This document shows positions 1 to 9,011 of a stretch of DNA of 64,000 nucleotides, piece by piece. The translations under genes and the position numbers were made by a program. Within the stretch, counting starts at the first letter, position 1. The number at the start of each line of letters is the position of its first letter. The notes beneath the pieces are model-generated. The model saw only the letters and a list, made by a program, of their open reading frames with translations. It made no database searches and was not told the origin of the DNA. Origin of the DNA: JASGDN01 sp049841275. GTDB lineage: Bacteria; Chloroflexota; Chloroflexia; Thermomicrobiales; UBA6265. The stretch covers positions 1 to 64,000 of the forward strand of contig JASGDN010000052.1 of assembly GCA_049841275.1 (NCBI GenBank), written 5' to 3'.

Positions 1-191
1 CTCGAGCGACCCGACCAGGCGTCGGGCCTCGGCCTCGTCGACGCCGGGCACGACGGTGACGGCGGCCAGCCCCCCGATCGAGCGATCGGGGGTCGCGCCG
101 TCTGTGCGGATGATTCAGAAGCCAGTCCGAACCGGAAATTGGGGAGAGCCCGGTCCGGGCACCAGCGGCTTCGTTCGCTCACGCGCCCAGA

Positions 192-482
192 TCAGGCGGC
201 GTGGCGGTGGCCGCTATGGTCGTCGTGGGAAGCCTGTGCACGAGCGCTGGCCGCAGCAAGGATGCTGGCCGGGACCTGACCGGGAGCCTGGACCCCACGA
301 TCCTCCGGGCGGGCAAGGGCAACCGGCCGGATGCTGATCACGCGATCCTCGGTCCTGGCGGGAGCAGCCGTTTCGTTGGATCGGGCGTGCGGCTTGCCAT
401 CGAGCATGAAGGGAACAATCGCCATCGCCCCGAAGAGCAGGATCCAGAAGGCGACAATGACATTGACGAGCATGGAAGTCAT
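192..482 (-). CDS. small single-pass membrane protein, unknown function
   Basis: A 96-aa protein with one strongly hydrophobic segment at about residues 4-27 (VIVAFWILLFGAMAIVPFML) and a long polar, His-rich C-terminal tail. I chose the ATG at 482 because a GGAAAGGA ribosome-binding site lies 8 nt upstream. The open frame runs back to 764, but that upstream translation has no protein-like character. The topology suggests a membrane-anchored protein with a soluble tail. I do not recognise a family. It may be transcribed from the TTGACA-containing promoter candidate at 765-793, which overlaps a LexA-type box. Confidence 0.5.
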   Translation of the reverse strand: MTSMLVNVIVAFWILLFGAMAIVPFMLDGKPHARSNETAAPARTEDRVISIRPVALARPEDRGVQAPGQVPASILAAASARAQASHDDHSGHRHAA

Positions 483-574
483 GGAACAGATCCTTTCCCC
501 GGCGAGCCGGGACCATTGACGAGCGTCGGATCGGAATCGGTACGCTTCGACCTGGTATACGTACATCCAGCGCA

Positions 575-588
575 CTTGGCGTGCCAAG
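575..588. promoter_or_regulatory. perfect palindrome, operator candidate
   Basis: CTTGGC-GT-GCCAAG, a perfect 6-2-6 inverted repeat about 90 bp upstream of the small membrane gene start. The length and symmetry fit a repressor operator. The protein that would bind it is unknown. Confidence 0.3.
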
Positions 589-758
589 CAAGCACAGGCC
601 CTATAGAACTCGAGGCCCGGCGCGACGCCGGCGCATGCAATCACGATACCGAGCGGGATATATGGTCGGCGTCTGGTCCGGCGGGAAAGACCGTCATTGT
701 CCGGGAGCGGACCCGGGTGTGGCCGTTGCGGGGTGGGAACGTTTGTTCTTCCGGCCAC

Positions 759-793
759 GAACACATGTTCTCACGAATGTTCCGCTTTGTCAA
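759..793 (-). promoter_or_regulatory. minus-strand promoter candidate overlapping a GAAC-N4-GTTC box
   Basis: Read on the minus strand, a perfect TTGACA hexamer (793-788) is followed 17 bp later by GAACAT (770-765), a weak -10. The -10 lies inside GAACACATGTTC (759-770), which matches the Gram-positive-type LexA box GAAC-N4-GTTC. An operator overlapping the -10 is a classic repression layout. It points towards the small membrane gene starting at 482, leaving a leader of about 275 nt. Confidence 0.35.
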
Positions 794-814
794 CGGTGTT
801 CGTACACCAGTTTG

Positions 815-826
815 GAACGAACGTTC
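815..826. promoter_or_regulatory. second GAAC-N4-GTTC motif
   Basis: GAACGAACGTTC matches GAAC-N4-GTTC and lies 56 bp from the first box. Its inner bases also form the shorter palindrome CGAACGTTCG. Two spaced boxes in one intergenic region are more likely to be regulatory than a single match, but binding is not shown. Confidence 0.3.
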
Positions 827-953
827 GCATGGTTTGGCGAATGCAGTATCCTCATCGCGCTGCTCCAGAGCCAGCAGGACGCCCCCTGCACGGCCTGACC
901 CAAACGGGCCATGAGGGCACAGGCGCATGATGGGACTCGTTCCCAGCATGGGG

Positions 954-981
954 TTTACAAACGGCGAGAAGCTCGTACACT
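954..981 (+). promoter_or_regulatory. promoter candidate for the ABC exporter operon
   Basis: TTTACA (954-959), a 16-bp spacer and TACACT (976-981) form a reasonable sigma-70-type promoter. Transcription would start near 988 and leave a leader of about 230 nt before the GTG start at 1219. Confidence 0.4.
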
Positions 982-1218
982 GCGCACTTGCATCTCTGCA
1001 CGAGCGGGGCGCCCGCGACGAGGCCTCCGCCCCGCTCCGGCTATGGGATACCCGCCCCATCCGCACAACCACCCAACGACGATCGGTCCATGTGGCTGCG
1101 GGAACATGCCCGGCAATGCAAGCACTCGGTTTGGCTGTGGGACGACGCCGGGGAAACCGGCGCCGGGCTGGAAACGGCGGGGAAGGTTCCCCGCATCGAT
1201 CGACCGGCGAGGCTGTCT

Positions 1219-3201
1219 GTGAATACCTTTACGCGCACGCTTTCCTATTTGCTCCCGTACTGGAAGCGACTTGTCATCGTCTATCTCTCCCTCTTCCTCG
1301 CTCTGGTCTTCCAGCTCACCGTTCCGGATGTGCTCGAACGCGCCATCGACCACGGCGTGGACGGCCACAACGGAAGCTACCTGGCGAAAGCCGCGTTGTT
1401 GATCGTTGGCCTCTCCGTCCTGCAGGCGATCTTCACCTTCATCCGTTCCTACGGCACAAACACCCTCGCGGAGAACGTCGGCAACGACCTCCGCGATCAG
1501 CTCTACGCGAAGTTCGAGGATCTGCCATTCCAGTTCTACGACCGCTCCCAGACCGGTCAGTTGATGTCCCGCGCGACGGAGGACATCAACAACATTCGCG
1601 GCATGATGATGTTCTCGCTGCGGGCCGTGGTGCAGGCGATCGGCATGCTCATCATCGTCGCGATCATCCTCTTCCAGAAGGACTGGCGGCTGGCGCTCGT
1701 CTCCCTCTCGACCACGCCGCTCCTCATCTGGTGGTCGATTCGGTTCGGCATTTCCATCCGGCCGGTCTTCCTCAAGATCCAGCAGCAGTTCGGCGCCATG
1801 ACCTCCACGCTGCAGGAGAATGTCGCCGGCGGGCGCGTGGTGCGCGCCTTCGCCCAGGAAAAGGCGGAGTCGGAACGCTTCGAGGCGGAACTGCAGGAGC
1901 TCTTCGAGCGCAACCTCCGCGCATCGTCCCGCTGGGCATTCAACTTTCCGGCCACACTGGCGCTGAACGGACTTAGCGTGGCTGGCGTGGTGTGGTTCGG
2001 CGGCTATCTCGTGCTGAAAGGGCAGATCTCGGTCGGCACCCTGGTGGCGTTTCAGGTCTACACGACCATGCTGCAGGAGCCGATTCGCTGGCTCGGGTTC
2101 GTGGTGCAACGCATCGCCCGCTCGAACGCATCCGCCGAGCGCATCTTCGAGATCTTCGACACGAAGCCGGCCATCCGCGACCTGCCCGGTGCGAAGCCGA
2201 TGCCGGACATGCAAGGCATCGTGTCCTTCGAGAATGTCCAGTTCCGCTATCCCGGCACCAAGGTCGATGCCCTGCACGATGTCAGTTTCACGGCGGAACC
2301 GGGGCAGATCGTCGCCCTGGTCGGTCCGACCGGCGCCGGCAAGAGCTCGGTGGTGAGCCTCATCCCACGCTTCTACGATGTCCACGGCGGCACCGTCTCC
2401 ATCGACGGCGTGAACGTCCGCGATATCACGCTGAAGAGCCTGCGCTCGCAGATCGGCATCGTGATGCAGGAAAGCTTCCTGTTCTCGATGACGGTGCGCG
2501 AGAACATCGCCTACGGCGATTCCGAAGCCTCGCTCGACCGCGTGGTCGCCGCCGCCAAGGCGGCGCAGGCCCACGACTTCATCCTGCGCATGCAGGACGG
2601 CTACGACACCGTCATCGGCGAGCGCGGCGTCACCCTCTCCGGCGGCCAGAAGCAGCGGCTCGCCATTGCCCGCGCGCTGCTGATCGATCCGCGCGTCCTC
2701 ATCCTGGACGAATCGACCGCCAGTGTGGACAGCGAGACGGAACACGAGATCCAGGAAGCCCTGCGTGTGCTGATGAAGGGGCGCACAAGTTTCGTGATCG
2801 CCCAACGCCTCTCGACGGTACAGGATGCCAGCCAGATCCTGGTCTTCCAAGAAGGCACCATCACCCAGCGCGGCACCCATGTCAAACTGCTGGAGGAAGA
2901 TGGTTTCTATCGCGATCTCTACGACCTGCAGATGCGCGATCAGGATGAGGCGTCGGCCAGCATCCGTGCCGCGATCGAGGCAAACGAGCCAAAGCCGGTT
3001 GCCGCGCCCGAATGGGGCGATGACCCGGTCGCGCTCGATCCCACCGCCTGGACAGACCTGCCCGAACCCGGATTCGAGACGATGGAGGATAGCGAGCTCG
3101 ACGCCGAGGAGATGATGGCGGAAGCCAACCGTGAAGAACGGGAAGCCGAACTCGCCGCTGCGCGCAGCGTGCGGCACGACACCACCGAGGAGGGCAAGTA
3201 G
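1219..3201 (+). CDS. ABC exporter half-transporter A (degenerate-site subunit)
   Basis: A 660-aa type IV (MsbA-like) ABC exporter subunit: a six-helix membrane domain over about residues 1-310, then a nucleotide-binding domain. Walker A is GPTGAGKSS (K375), the signature is canonical LSGGQ (473-477), and Walker B is ILDES (D497, E498). The switch histidine is replaced: AQRLST instead of AHRLST (Q529). That is typical of the degenerate half of heterodimeric exporters. An unusually long acidic tail follows the ATPase domain from about residue 575. I chose GTG 1219 because the preceding reading is not protein-like and a GCGAGG motif sits upstream. An in-frame ATG at 1090 is the alternative. The partner gene starts 2 nt after the stop. 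The substrate is unknown; lipids or drugs are usual for the family. Confidence 0.9.
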   Translation: MNTFTRTLSYLLPYWKRLVIVYLSLFLALVFQLTVPDVLERAIDHGVDGHNGSYLAKAALLIVGLSVLQAIFTFIRSYGTNTLAENVGNDLRDQLYAKFEDLPFQFYDRSQTGQLMSRATEDINNIRGMMMFSLRAVVQAIGMLIIVAIILFQKDWRLALVSLSTTPLLIWWSIRFGISIRPVFLKIQQQFGAMTSTLQENVAGGRVVRAFAQEKAESERFEAELQELFERNLRASSRWAFNFPATLALNGLSVAGVVWFGGYLVLKGQISVGTLVAFQVYTTMLQEPIRWLGFVVQRIARSNASAERIFEIFDTKPAIRDLPGAKPMPDMQGIVSFENVQFRYPGTKVDALHDVSFTAEPGQIVALVGPTGAGKSSVVSLIPRFYDVHGGTVSIDGVNVRDITLKSLRSQIGIVMQESFLFSMTVRENIAYGDSEASLDRVVAAAKAAQAHDFILRMQDGYDTVIGERGVTLSGGQKQRLAIARALLIDPRVLILDESTASVDSETEHEIQEALRVLMKGRTSFVIAQRLSTVQDASQILVFQEGTITQRGTHVKLLEEDGFYRDLYDLQMRDQDEASASIRAAIEANEPKPVAAPEWGDDPVALDPTAWTDLPEPGFETMEDSELDAEEMMAEANREEREAELAAARSVRHDTTEEGK

Positions 3202-3203
3202 CC

Positions 3204-5012
3204 GTGGGACAGATCCGCTACGAACCCGACGACCTCGTGCTGGGCAAGGCCTACGACCCGAAGATCGCCCGCCGCCTGATCGGGTTCCTTTCCCCCTACC
3301 GATCCCGTGTGGCCCTCATCACGTTTCTCGTCATCATCGCCACTGGCGGCGACCTGCTGCTGCCGAAGCTCTTCCAGATGGCGATCGACGAGGTAAGCGC
3401 CTCCACTGGCAGCCAGCGCCTGCGCGTGCTGAACGCGATCGGCATCGCCTTCGTCGTCACCGTCATCATCCGGTTTTTCGGAACATGGGCGCAGTTCTAC
3501 TCGGCCCAATGGCTGGGCAACAAGGTGGTCTTCGACATCCGCAACCGGATGTTCCGTCACCTGCAGGGCCTCAGCATCGGCTACATCGACCGGCGCGGCG
3601 TCGGCGCAGTGATGACGCGCATCCAGAACGATGTCTCCGTCATCCAGGACATGTTCACGGACACCGTGATCGGCATCATCAGCAACGTGCTGGTGCTGGT
3701 CGGCATCGTGGCCATCATGTTCTGGACGAACTGGAAGATGGCGCTGCTGGCAATGATCGTGGTGCCGATCATGACGGTCGTCATGCGCTACTGGCAGCGA
3801 TACGCAAAGGCCGCCTACCGCGCCACGCGCCGCACGATCGGCATCGTGAACGCGAATCTCGCGGAGAGCATCGACGGCATGCGCGTGGTGCAGGCCTACA
3901 CCCGCGAGCCGGAGAACATGCAATATTTCCGCAAGATCAACGGCGACAACCTCGACGCCTCGATCGATGCCGCGAAATACTCGTCCATCCTCTTCCCGAC
4001 GGTGAACTTCCTCTCCGCCAGCGCGACCGCACTCGTGCTCTACGTTGGCGGACACCTTGTCTTCGGCGATACGCTCTCGCTGGGACAGCTGGTGCTGTTC
4101 ATCGCGTTGATCGACCGCTTCTTCGCCCCGATCCGCGACCTCAGCCAGCAGTACAGCACGATGCAATCGGCGATGGCGGCGGGCGAACGCATCTTCGAAG
4201 TCCTGGATGTCGAGCCGGAGATCGTCGACAAGCCGGACACCTACGAGTTGCCGCCGATCACCGGCAAGGTGGACTACAACCACGTCTCCTTCGGCTACGG
4301 CAACCGCGAGATCCTCCACGACATCGACCTGCATGTGAAGCCGGGCGAGACGGTCGCCTTCGTCGGGGAGACCGGCGCGGGCAAGAGCTCGATGGTGAAC
4401 CTGCTCATGCGCTTCGTCGATGTCTGGGAAGGCAGCATCACGATCGACGACCACGACATCCGCGACGTGACGCAGGAATCGTTGCGGTCGCAACTCGGCA
4501 TCGTGCTCCAGGACACATTCCTCTTCGGCAGCACAATCCGCCAGAACATCGCCTACGCCCGCAACGATGCCACTCGCGCCCAGATCGAGGAAGCCGCACG
4601 GGAAGTCGGCGCCCACGACTTCATCATGAAACTGTCGCAGGGCTACGACACGCCAGTCGAGGAGCGCGGTGTCAGCCTCTCGGTGGGGCAACGGCAGCTG
4701 CTCTCCTTCGCACGCGCGCTGCTGGCCGATCCGCGCATCCTGATCCTGGACGAGGCGACGAGCAGCATCGACACGCAGACCGAGAAGCTGATCCAGCAGG
4801 CGCTGAAGCGGCTGCTGCAGGGGCGGACGAGCTTCGTGATCGCCCACCGCCTGAGCACGATCCGCGAGGCGGACAAGGTGGTGGTGATGCACCTCGGCGA
4901 GATCATCGAGATGGGCACGCACGACGAGCTGATGGCAAAGGGCGGGGCGTACTACAACCTGTACACGATGCAATGGCGCGGCCAGGACATCGACGAGGAA
5001 GCTGCTGACTGA
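3204..5012 (+). CDS. ABC exporter half-transporter B (catalytic-site subunit)
   Basis: A 602-aa partner of the preceding gene with the same architecture: membrane domain to about residue 330, then the ATPase domain. Walker A is GETGAGKSS (K394), Walker B is ILDEA (D516, E517) and the switch histidine is intact (AHRLST, H548). The signature motif is altered to LSVGQ (492-496). In the heterodimer, this altered signature faces the same site that carries the Q529 substitution of subunit A. One composite site is therefore degenerate and the other keeps every catalytic residue. It starts at GTG 3204, with GAGGAGG in the end of the upstream gene as ribosome-binding site, so the two are translationally coupled. 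Confidence 0.9.
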   Translation: MGQIRYEPDDLVLGKAYDPKIARRLIGFLSPYRSRVALITFLVIIATGGDLLLPKLFQMAIDEVSASTGSQRLRVLNAIGIAFVVTVIIRFFGTWAQFYSAQWLGNKVVFDIRNRMFRHLQGLSIGYIDRRGVGAVMTRIQNDVSVIQDMFTDTVIGIISNVLVLVGIVAIMFWTNWKMALLAMIVVPIMTVVMRYWQRYAKAAYRATRRTIGIVNANLAESIDGMRVVQAYTREPENMQYFRKINGDNLDASIDAAKYSSILFPTVNFLSASATALVLYVGGHLVFGDTLSLGQLVLFIALIDRFFAPIRDLSQQYSTMQSAMAAGERIFEVLDVEPEIVDKPDTYELPPITGKVDYNHVSFGYGNREILHDIDLHVKPGETVAFVGETGAGKSSMVNLLMRFVDVWEGSITIDDHDIRDVTQESLRSQLGIVLQDTFLFGSTIRQNIAYARNDATRAQIEEAAREVGAHDFIMKLSQGYDTPVEERGVSLSVGQRQLLSFARALLADPRILILDEATSSIDTQTEKLIQQALKRLLQGRTSFVIAHRLSTIREADKVVVMHLGEIIEMGTHDELMAKGGAYYNLYTMQWRGQDIDEEAAD

Positions 5013-5027
5013 GCAACTCGACAGACG

Positions 5028-5065
5028 AAAGGGCCGCCCTTCCACGAATCGAAGGGCGGTCCTTT
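5028..5065. terminator. terminator hairpin after the ABC exporter
   Basis: Two 15-base arms (5028-5042 and 5051-5065) pair fully with one G-T wobble around an 8-base loop. The left arm begins AAAGGG and the right arm ends CCTTT. It lies 15 bp after the exporter stop codon. Confidence 0.75.
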
Positions 5066-5298
5066 GTCCTGGTCAATAGTCAGAACCTCTCGAACTCAAC
5101 GACGTTTGAAATGACAGCCATGCGCGGGAGCCCGTTGCCTGTAGGGGCGAACCTCTGGCATGGCCATCACGATGAACACGGCTGTAGCGGCCAGAGACGC
5201 CGGTGGGTACCCCACTGGCCAGAACGCTTTCCGTCCCGGTGCTCCCTGCCGTACAGTACATTTCAGGATTGGCAGGCATAGCCGGGGCAGGAGAAATC

Positions 5299-5925
5299 AT
5301 GTATCGACCATCGGATCGGGAGCGCCTGGCGGAGGCGCGCCAGGAGAACGCATCGCGCGAACACCGTAGCGCCGGAAGCGGCCGCCGGGGTATGCGAGAT
5401 CCCCGGTTCCACGAGGCCAATCCCCTCGAATCGTCGATCGGCGCTTCACGCCTCATCATCCTGCTTGCCATCATTGGAACGTCACTCAGTGCTGTCACGA
5501 TGATGGTCTACGGCCTGATCGCCGTCGCGAAGATCATCTGGCACGCCTTCGCCCACTCCGACTTCGACATCGACGGGGCGAAGCACCTGGCCGTCGAGCT
5601 GATCGAGATGACCGACCTCTTCCTGCTCGGCATGGTGCTCTACGTCGTTGCGGTCGGCATGTATCAGCTCTTCATCAATCCCGAAATCAACATCCCCTCC
5701 TGGATGCGCGTCGACAGCCTCGACGACCTGAAGACCCAGCTGATCAACGTGATCGCCGTCCTGCTGGCGGTGTCATTCCTTGCCGTCGCCGTCTCCTGGA
5801 CCAGCGATCGCTCGATCCTCTACTTCGGCATCGCGATCGCCGTGGTCATTCTCTCGCTTGCCGGCTATAGCCTCGCGCATCACCGTATCGCGCACGGCGG
5901 CGATCACGACGAGGACGAGGCATAA
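5299..5925 (+). CDS. YqhA-family (UPF0114) membrane protein
   Basis: A 208-aa integral membrane protein. A charged N-terminal tail of about 45 residues precedes four hydrophobic segments at roughly 50-75, 105-125, 150-170 and 175-195. The stretch with LLGMVLYVVAVGMYQLFI followed by NPEINIP and a DLKTQLINVI segment matches the UPF0114/YqhA family as I know it. The family's function is not established. ATG 5299 is preceded by AGGAG at 5 nt. The open frame extends upstream to 5203 without support. It appears monocistronic, with hairpins on both sides. Confidence 0.7.
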   Translation: MYRPSDRERLAEARQENASREHRSAGSGRRGMRDPRFHEANPLESSIGASRLIILLAIIGTSLSAVTMMVYGLIAVAKIIWHAFAHSDFDIDGAKHLAVELIEMTDLFLLGMVLYVVAVGMYQLFINPEINIPSWMRVDSLDDLKTQLINVIAVLLAVSFLAVAVSWTSDRSILYFGIAIAVVILSLAGYSLAHHRIAHGGDHDEDEA

Positions 5926-5948
5926 CCCGATCACTCCTCAGCGAAGCA

Positions 5949-5977
5949 CGTCCCGGTCCGCGCCATCGACCGGGACG
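5949..5977. terminator. hairpin between the YqhA-like gene and the dehydrogenase
   Basis: CGTCCCGGTC and GACCGGGACG form a perfect 10-bp stem around a 9-base loop. It begins 24 bp after the stop codon. There is no U-tract, so termination is inferred from position. Confidence 0.5.
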
Positions 5978-6042
5978 ATTGACAGCGGCCATCCGACGAT
6001 GATCGCCTACGGTTGTATCGCTTTGCTCCACCAGAGGTCTCC

Positions 6043-7068
6043 ATGACGCGTTGGATGAACGCCCCACATTTCGAGGGCGAAGGCAGGATCGGATGGCGCC
6101 AGCGTGAAGTCCCCGATCCGGGACCGGGGCAACTGCTGGTGAAGGTCGCCGCGAACGCCCTCTGCGGATCCGACCGTCACCAGTACCTGCACGGCACGGA
6201 CATCGTTCCCGGTCATGAGGCGACCGGCACCGTCGTCGAGGCAGGGGCGAGCACGTCCGTCGCACCGGGCGTGCCCGGTGCGATCTTCCTGATGGACTTC
6301 TGCGGCGAATGCCGGAACTGCCGGATGGGCAAGACCGATCTCTGCCTCGCCAAACGCGCGGACATGGGCTTCACCCACGACGGCGGCTATGGCGAATACA
6401 TCGTCTGTTCCGAATCGATCTTCTTCCCGGTCTCGCCGGAAACATCGCTGGTCGATGCCACGCTGTTACTCGACGTGATGGGCACCGGCGGCCACGCCAT
6501 CGACTGCGCGCGACTCGTGCATCCGGACATCCAATCGGTGCTCGTCTGCGGGGCAGGTCCGATCGGACTCGGCGTGCTGGCCATGGCGAAGACAATCCTC
6601 GGGCACGACATTCCCGTCCTCATCACCGACTTCGTCCCCTACCGTCTCGACCTGGCGGCGAAGCTCGGCGGCATCCCCGTCAACCTCGCGAAACAGGACC
6701 TCGCCGAAACGCTCCGCGAAAACGGCCTCCCGCTCGCGGATGTCGCAGTGGACACCTCCGGCCGTAGCGCCTCCCGCCGGGCCGCACTCGATGTGCTCGC
6801 GAAGCCGGGCGGCCTCGTCTGCGTGGGACATGGCGAGTCCATCACGCTCGATGTCTCCCGCGACCTGATCTCGCAGGAGCACGCCGTCCTGGGCAGCGAA
6901 TACTTCCCGTTCGCGGACATGGCGGCCAACTACACGCGGTTGCAGGCGAATCCGGATTACTTCCGCCAGATCATCACCCACGTGATGGACATCGAATCGC
7001 TGCCGGCCGCCTACGAAGCGTTCTTCGGTGGCGACACTGGAAAGGTGGTCGTTACCCATGACCGCTGA
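6043..7068 (+). CDS. zinc-dependent MDR-family alcohol/polyol dehydrogenase
   Basis: A 341-aa medium-chain dehydrogenase. The catalytic-zinc cysteine is in LCGSDRH (C41) and is followed by the GHEATGTVVEAG motif. The structural-zinc lobe has four cysteines in DFCGECRNCRMGKTDLC. The nucleotide-binding turn GAGPIGLG is near residue 170. It probably oxidises a polyol, sugar alcohol or threonine-like substrate with NAD(P). The substrate cannot be read from the sequence. The ATG at 6043 has AGAGGT upstream. It overlaps the next oxidoreductase by 11 bp, so the two probably act in one sugar or cyclitol pathway. Confidence 0.85.
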   Translation: MTRWMNAPHFEGEGRIGWRQREVPDPGPGQLLVKVAANALCGSDRHQYLHGTDIVPGHEATGTVVEAGASTSVAPGVPGAIFLMDFCGECRNCRMGKTDLCLAKRADMGFTHDGGYGEYIVCSESIFFPVSPETSLVDATLLLDVMGTGGHAIDCARLVHPDIQSVLVCGAGPIGLGVLAMAKTILGHDIPVLITDFVPYRLDLAAKLGGIPVNLAKQDLAETLRENGLPLADVAVDTSGRSASRRAALDVLAKPGGLVCVGHGESITLDVSRDLISQEHAVLGSEYFPFADMAANYTRLQANPDYFRQIITHVMDIESLPAAYEAFFGGDTGKVVVTHDR

Positions 7069-8053
7069 TAGCCGCGCCCGCCTGCGCATCGCCCTCGTTG
7101 GTACCGGCGGCTGGTCGGCCCAGCACGCGCGCTACCTCGCCGGAAATCCGGAGGTCGACCTCGTCGCGATCGTTGGGCACACGCCGGAGAAGACCGCTGC
7201 CCGTGCCGCCGAGTACACCACAACGCCCTACACCGATGTCGGCGTGATGCTGGACGCGGAACATCCGGACCTCGTCGTGCTCTCGCTCCCGAACCAGTTG
7301 CATGTAGCGCCGACGATGACCGTGATCGAGGCCGGCGTGCCGCTGATCGTGGAGAAGCCGCTGGCGTTCGAACTCGACGAGGCGGAGACGATGCTGCGTG
7401 AGGCGGCAAGGCGCGGCCTCTTCTTCGCAATCGACTTCAACCACCGCTGGGCGAAGCCGGTGCAGATGGCGAAAGCGGCGATCGACTCCGGCGCGCTGGG
7501 CGAGATCACCTTCGCGAGCTGGCGATTCGGGGGCGAGGGCAGCAGCGATCATCCGCACGCAAACCTGATCGAGACGCAGTGCCACGGCTTCGACATGCTG
7601 GAGCATCTGGCCGGCCCGATCGCCTCGGTGATGGCTGAGATGACAGACATGACCGGCAAAGGGTTCTCAACGCACGCGATCGCGCTGCGCTTCGAGCAGG
7701 GAGCGGTGGGAAGCCTCCTCGGCTCGTACGACTCGTCCTACGCCTACCCGGAGACGCACCGAGTGGAGATCAACGGCACGCTCGGGCGCGTGCTGATCGC
7801 CGACACGGTGCGGCGCTACGAGTTCCAGCGTGCGGATAGCGAGACGGCGGATGTCTGGCAGGCGGGGTACTTCAACGACCGCGGCCGCGAGTTCCACCGC
7901 ACGCTGGACCGGCACATGGACGCGATCCTGGCGGCGTTCCGCGCAGGCGATCCGCCGCCGGTCCACGCGGAAGCCGGGTTGCGGGCGCTGCAACTCGCCC
8001 ACGCTTCGATCCGCTCGTTCGAGACCGGCGCCCGCGTCTCAACGCGACGCTAG
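7058..8053 (+). CDS. Gfo/Idh/MocA family oxidoreductase
   Basis: A 331-aa NAD(P)-dependent oxidoreductase. The N-terminal Rossmann fold has RIALVGTGGWS at about residues 8-18, followed by the family motif EKPLAFELDEAE and the domain-joining DFNHRWAKPV segment. The C-terminal half is the alpha/beta substrate-binding domain. It starts at the ATG at 7058 inside the end of the dehydrogenase gene, indicating translational coupling. The likely role is oxidation or reduction of a sugar, inositol or related compound with its neighbour. A longer frame from 7028 is less likely. Confidence 0.85.
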   Translation: MTADSRARLRIALVGTGGWSAQHARYLAGNPEVDLVAIVGHTPEKTAARAAEYTTTPYTDVGVMLDAEHPDLVVLSLPNQLHVAPTMTVIEAGVPLIVEKPLAFELDEAETMLREAARRGLFFAIDFNHRWAKPVQMAKAAIDSGALGEITFASWRFGGEGSSDHPHANLIETQCHGFDMLEHLAGPIASVMAEMTDMTGKGFSTHAIALRFEQGAVGSLLGSYDSSYAYPETHRVEINGTLGRVLIADTVRRYEFQRADSETADVWQAGYFNDRGREFHRTLDRHMDAILAAFRAGDPPPVHAEAGLRALQLAHASIRSFETGARVSTRR

Positions 8054-8133
8054 CCGCCGGGAACGCCTGCCACCAATGCGTCGTTCTCCTCGTGACTACC
8101 TGGTATGCACCATTGGTCTGAGGGGAAAACATC

Positions 8134-8748
8134 ATGTACCTCGGCACACGACTCACACGACGAACTGCGCTCGGCGGAGCAGCCCTCGCGGTTGCCGCGA
8201 TCTGGGTACCATCCGTCTCGGCGCGGCGCACAAACGATGAGCAATCCTGGGAGAGCGAGGACGGCGCACTGGCCGTCTCCTGGGATCCGGATGTCTGGAC
8301 CGATAACCTGTCGACGACCACAGGCACCGACAGGATCACGATCGCCACCGATCCGACATTCGGCAACGACCGCTACTGGTTGCAGGTCATCCAGGACGAT
8401 CAGTCGTGGACGTCGCTCGAAGAGGCGGAGCAATCGGCAATGGATACCTGGTTCAGCCAGGGCTTGAACGGATCGGTCGTCTTCAAGGAGTTCTCGACGG
8501 AGGACAGCTACGGCTGGATCCACTACGCCGATTTCCAGGGAAACCCGCGCACCGTCAGCATCCTTCAGTACCGAATGGCGAAACCGGGATCCTGGGACGC
8601 GATCGCGATGTCGATCAACATCGGCGCGTTGGACGTGCTCGACATCGAGGATGCCTTCGCTGCGGTATCGCTGAACGACGGCTCCGTGTTCGTCATCGCC
8701 CCGCAGCGGACGATGATCCGCGCGATCGAGGACGCCTTCACGGCCTGA
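8134..8748 (+). CDS. Tat-exported protein of unknown function
   Basis: A 204-aa protein with a twin-arginine signal (LTRRTALGG) and a hydrophobic stretch ending around residue 30. The mature part is rich in Trp, Asp and Ser with no catalytic motif I recognise. It may be a small beta-rich secreted protein. It starts at ATG 8134 after GAGGGGAAA. It is separated by 80 bp from the upstream operon and is probably transcribed alone. Confidence 0.6.
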   Translation: MYLGTRLTRRTALGGAALAVAAIWVPSVSARRTNDEQSWESEDGALAVSWDPDVWTDNLSTTTGTDRITIATDPTFGNDRYWLQVIQDDQSWTSLEEAEQSAMDTWFSQGLNGSVVFKEFSTEDSYGWIHYADFQGNPRTVSILQYRMAKPGSWDAIAMSINIGALDVLDIEDAFAAVSLNDGSVFVIAPQRTMIRAIEDAFTA

Positions 8749-9011
8749 CCACCACCGGGAGGGTCGCTCCGAAACGCCGATCCCCCCGCATGGATGGGGT
8801 CGGTCGGCATGCGCACATCGCAATCCGCCTGGGACTGCGCGATATGCACAATACAAAACGAGCCAGATGGCACATTCAAGCCTGCCATTGCCGGATCCAC
8901 GGCAGACCGCCGTTGCACGACGACAGCTTTTCGGCGAAGCTGCACGAAATCCACGGTCCTTCGTCGCCCAGTTGCGGCCTTGCCGGTCGTTGCATTTCGG
9001 AGAATACGCCC

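Larger units (their letters stand above)
483..1218. other. 736-bp intergenic region between divergent genes
   Basis: No convincing coding sequence lies here; the open frames in it are GC-driven and change frame. It separates the minus-strand small membrane gene from the plus-strand ABC exporter operon. It holds a 14-bp palindrome at 575-588, two GAAC-N4-GTTC motifs at 759-770 and 815-826, a promoter candidate for each direction, and a roughly 230-nt leader before the exporter with a small hairpin (CGCCGG / CCGGCG around 1150-1170). Confidence 0.5.

Noticed and set aside
1..117. Possible truncated minus-strand gene start at the left edge (reading contains VTVVPGVDEAEARRLVGSLE)
   Set aside because: An in-frame stop lies at 115-117 and the only start is a GTG at 51, leaving 17 codons before the window edge. 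The same stretch holds a perfect CCCCCGATC/GATCGGGGG hairpin. Not enough to call a gene.
955..5045. Long minus-strand open frames (740 and 701 aa) opposite the ABC exporter genes
   Set aside because: They mirror the codon structure of the real genes, lack domains, and arise from GC-rich third positions.
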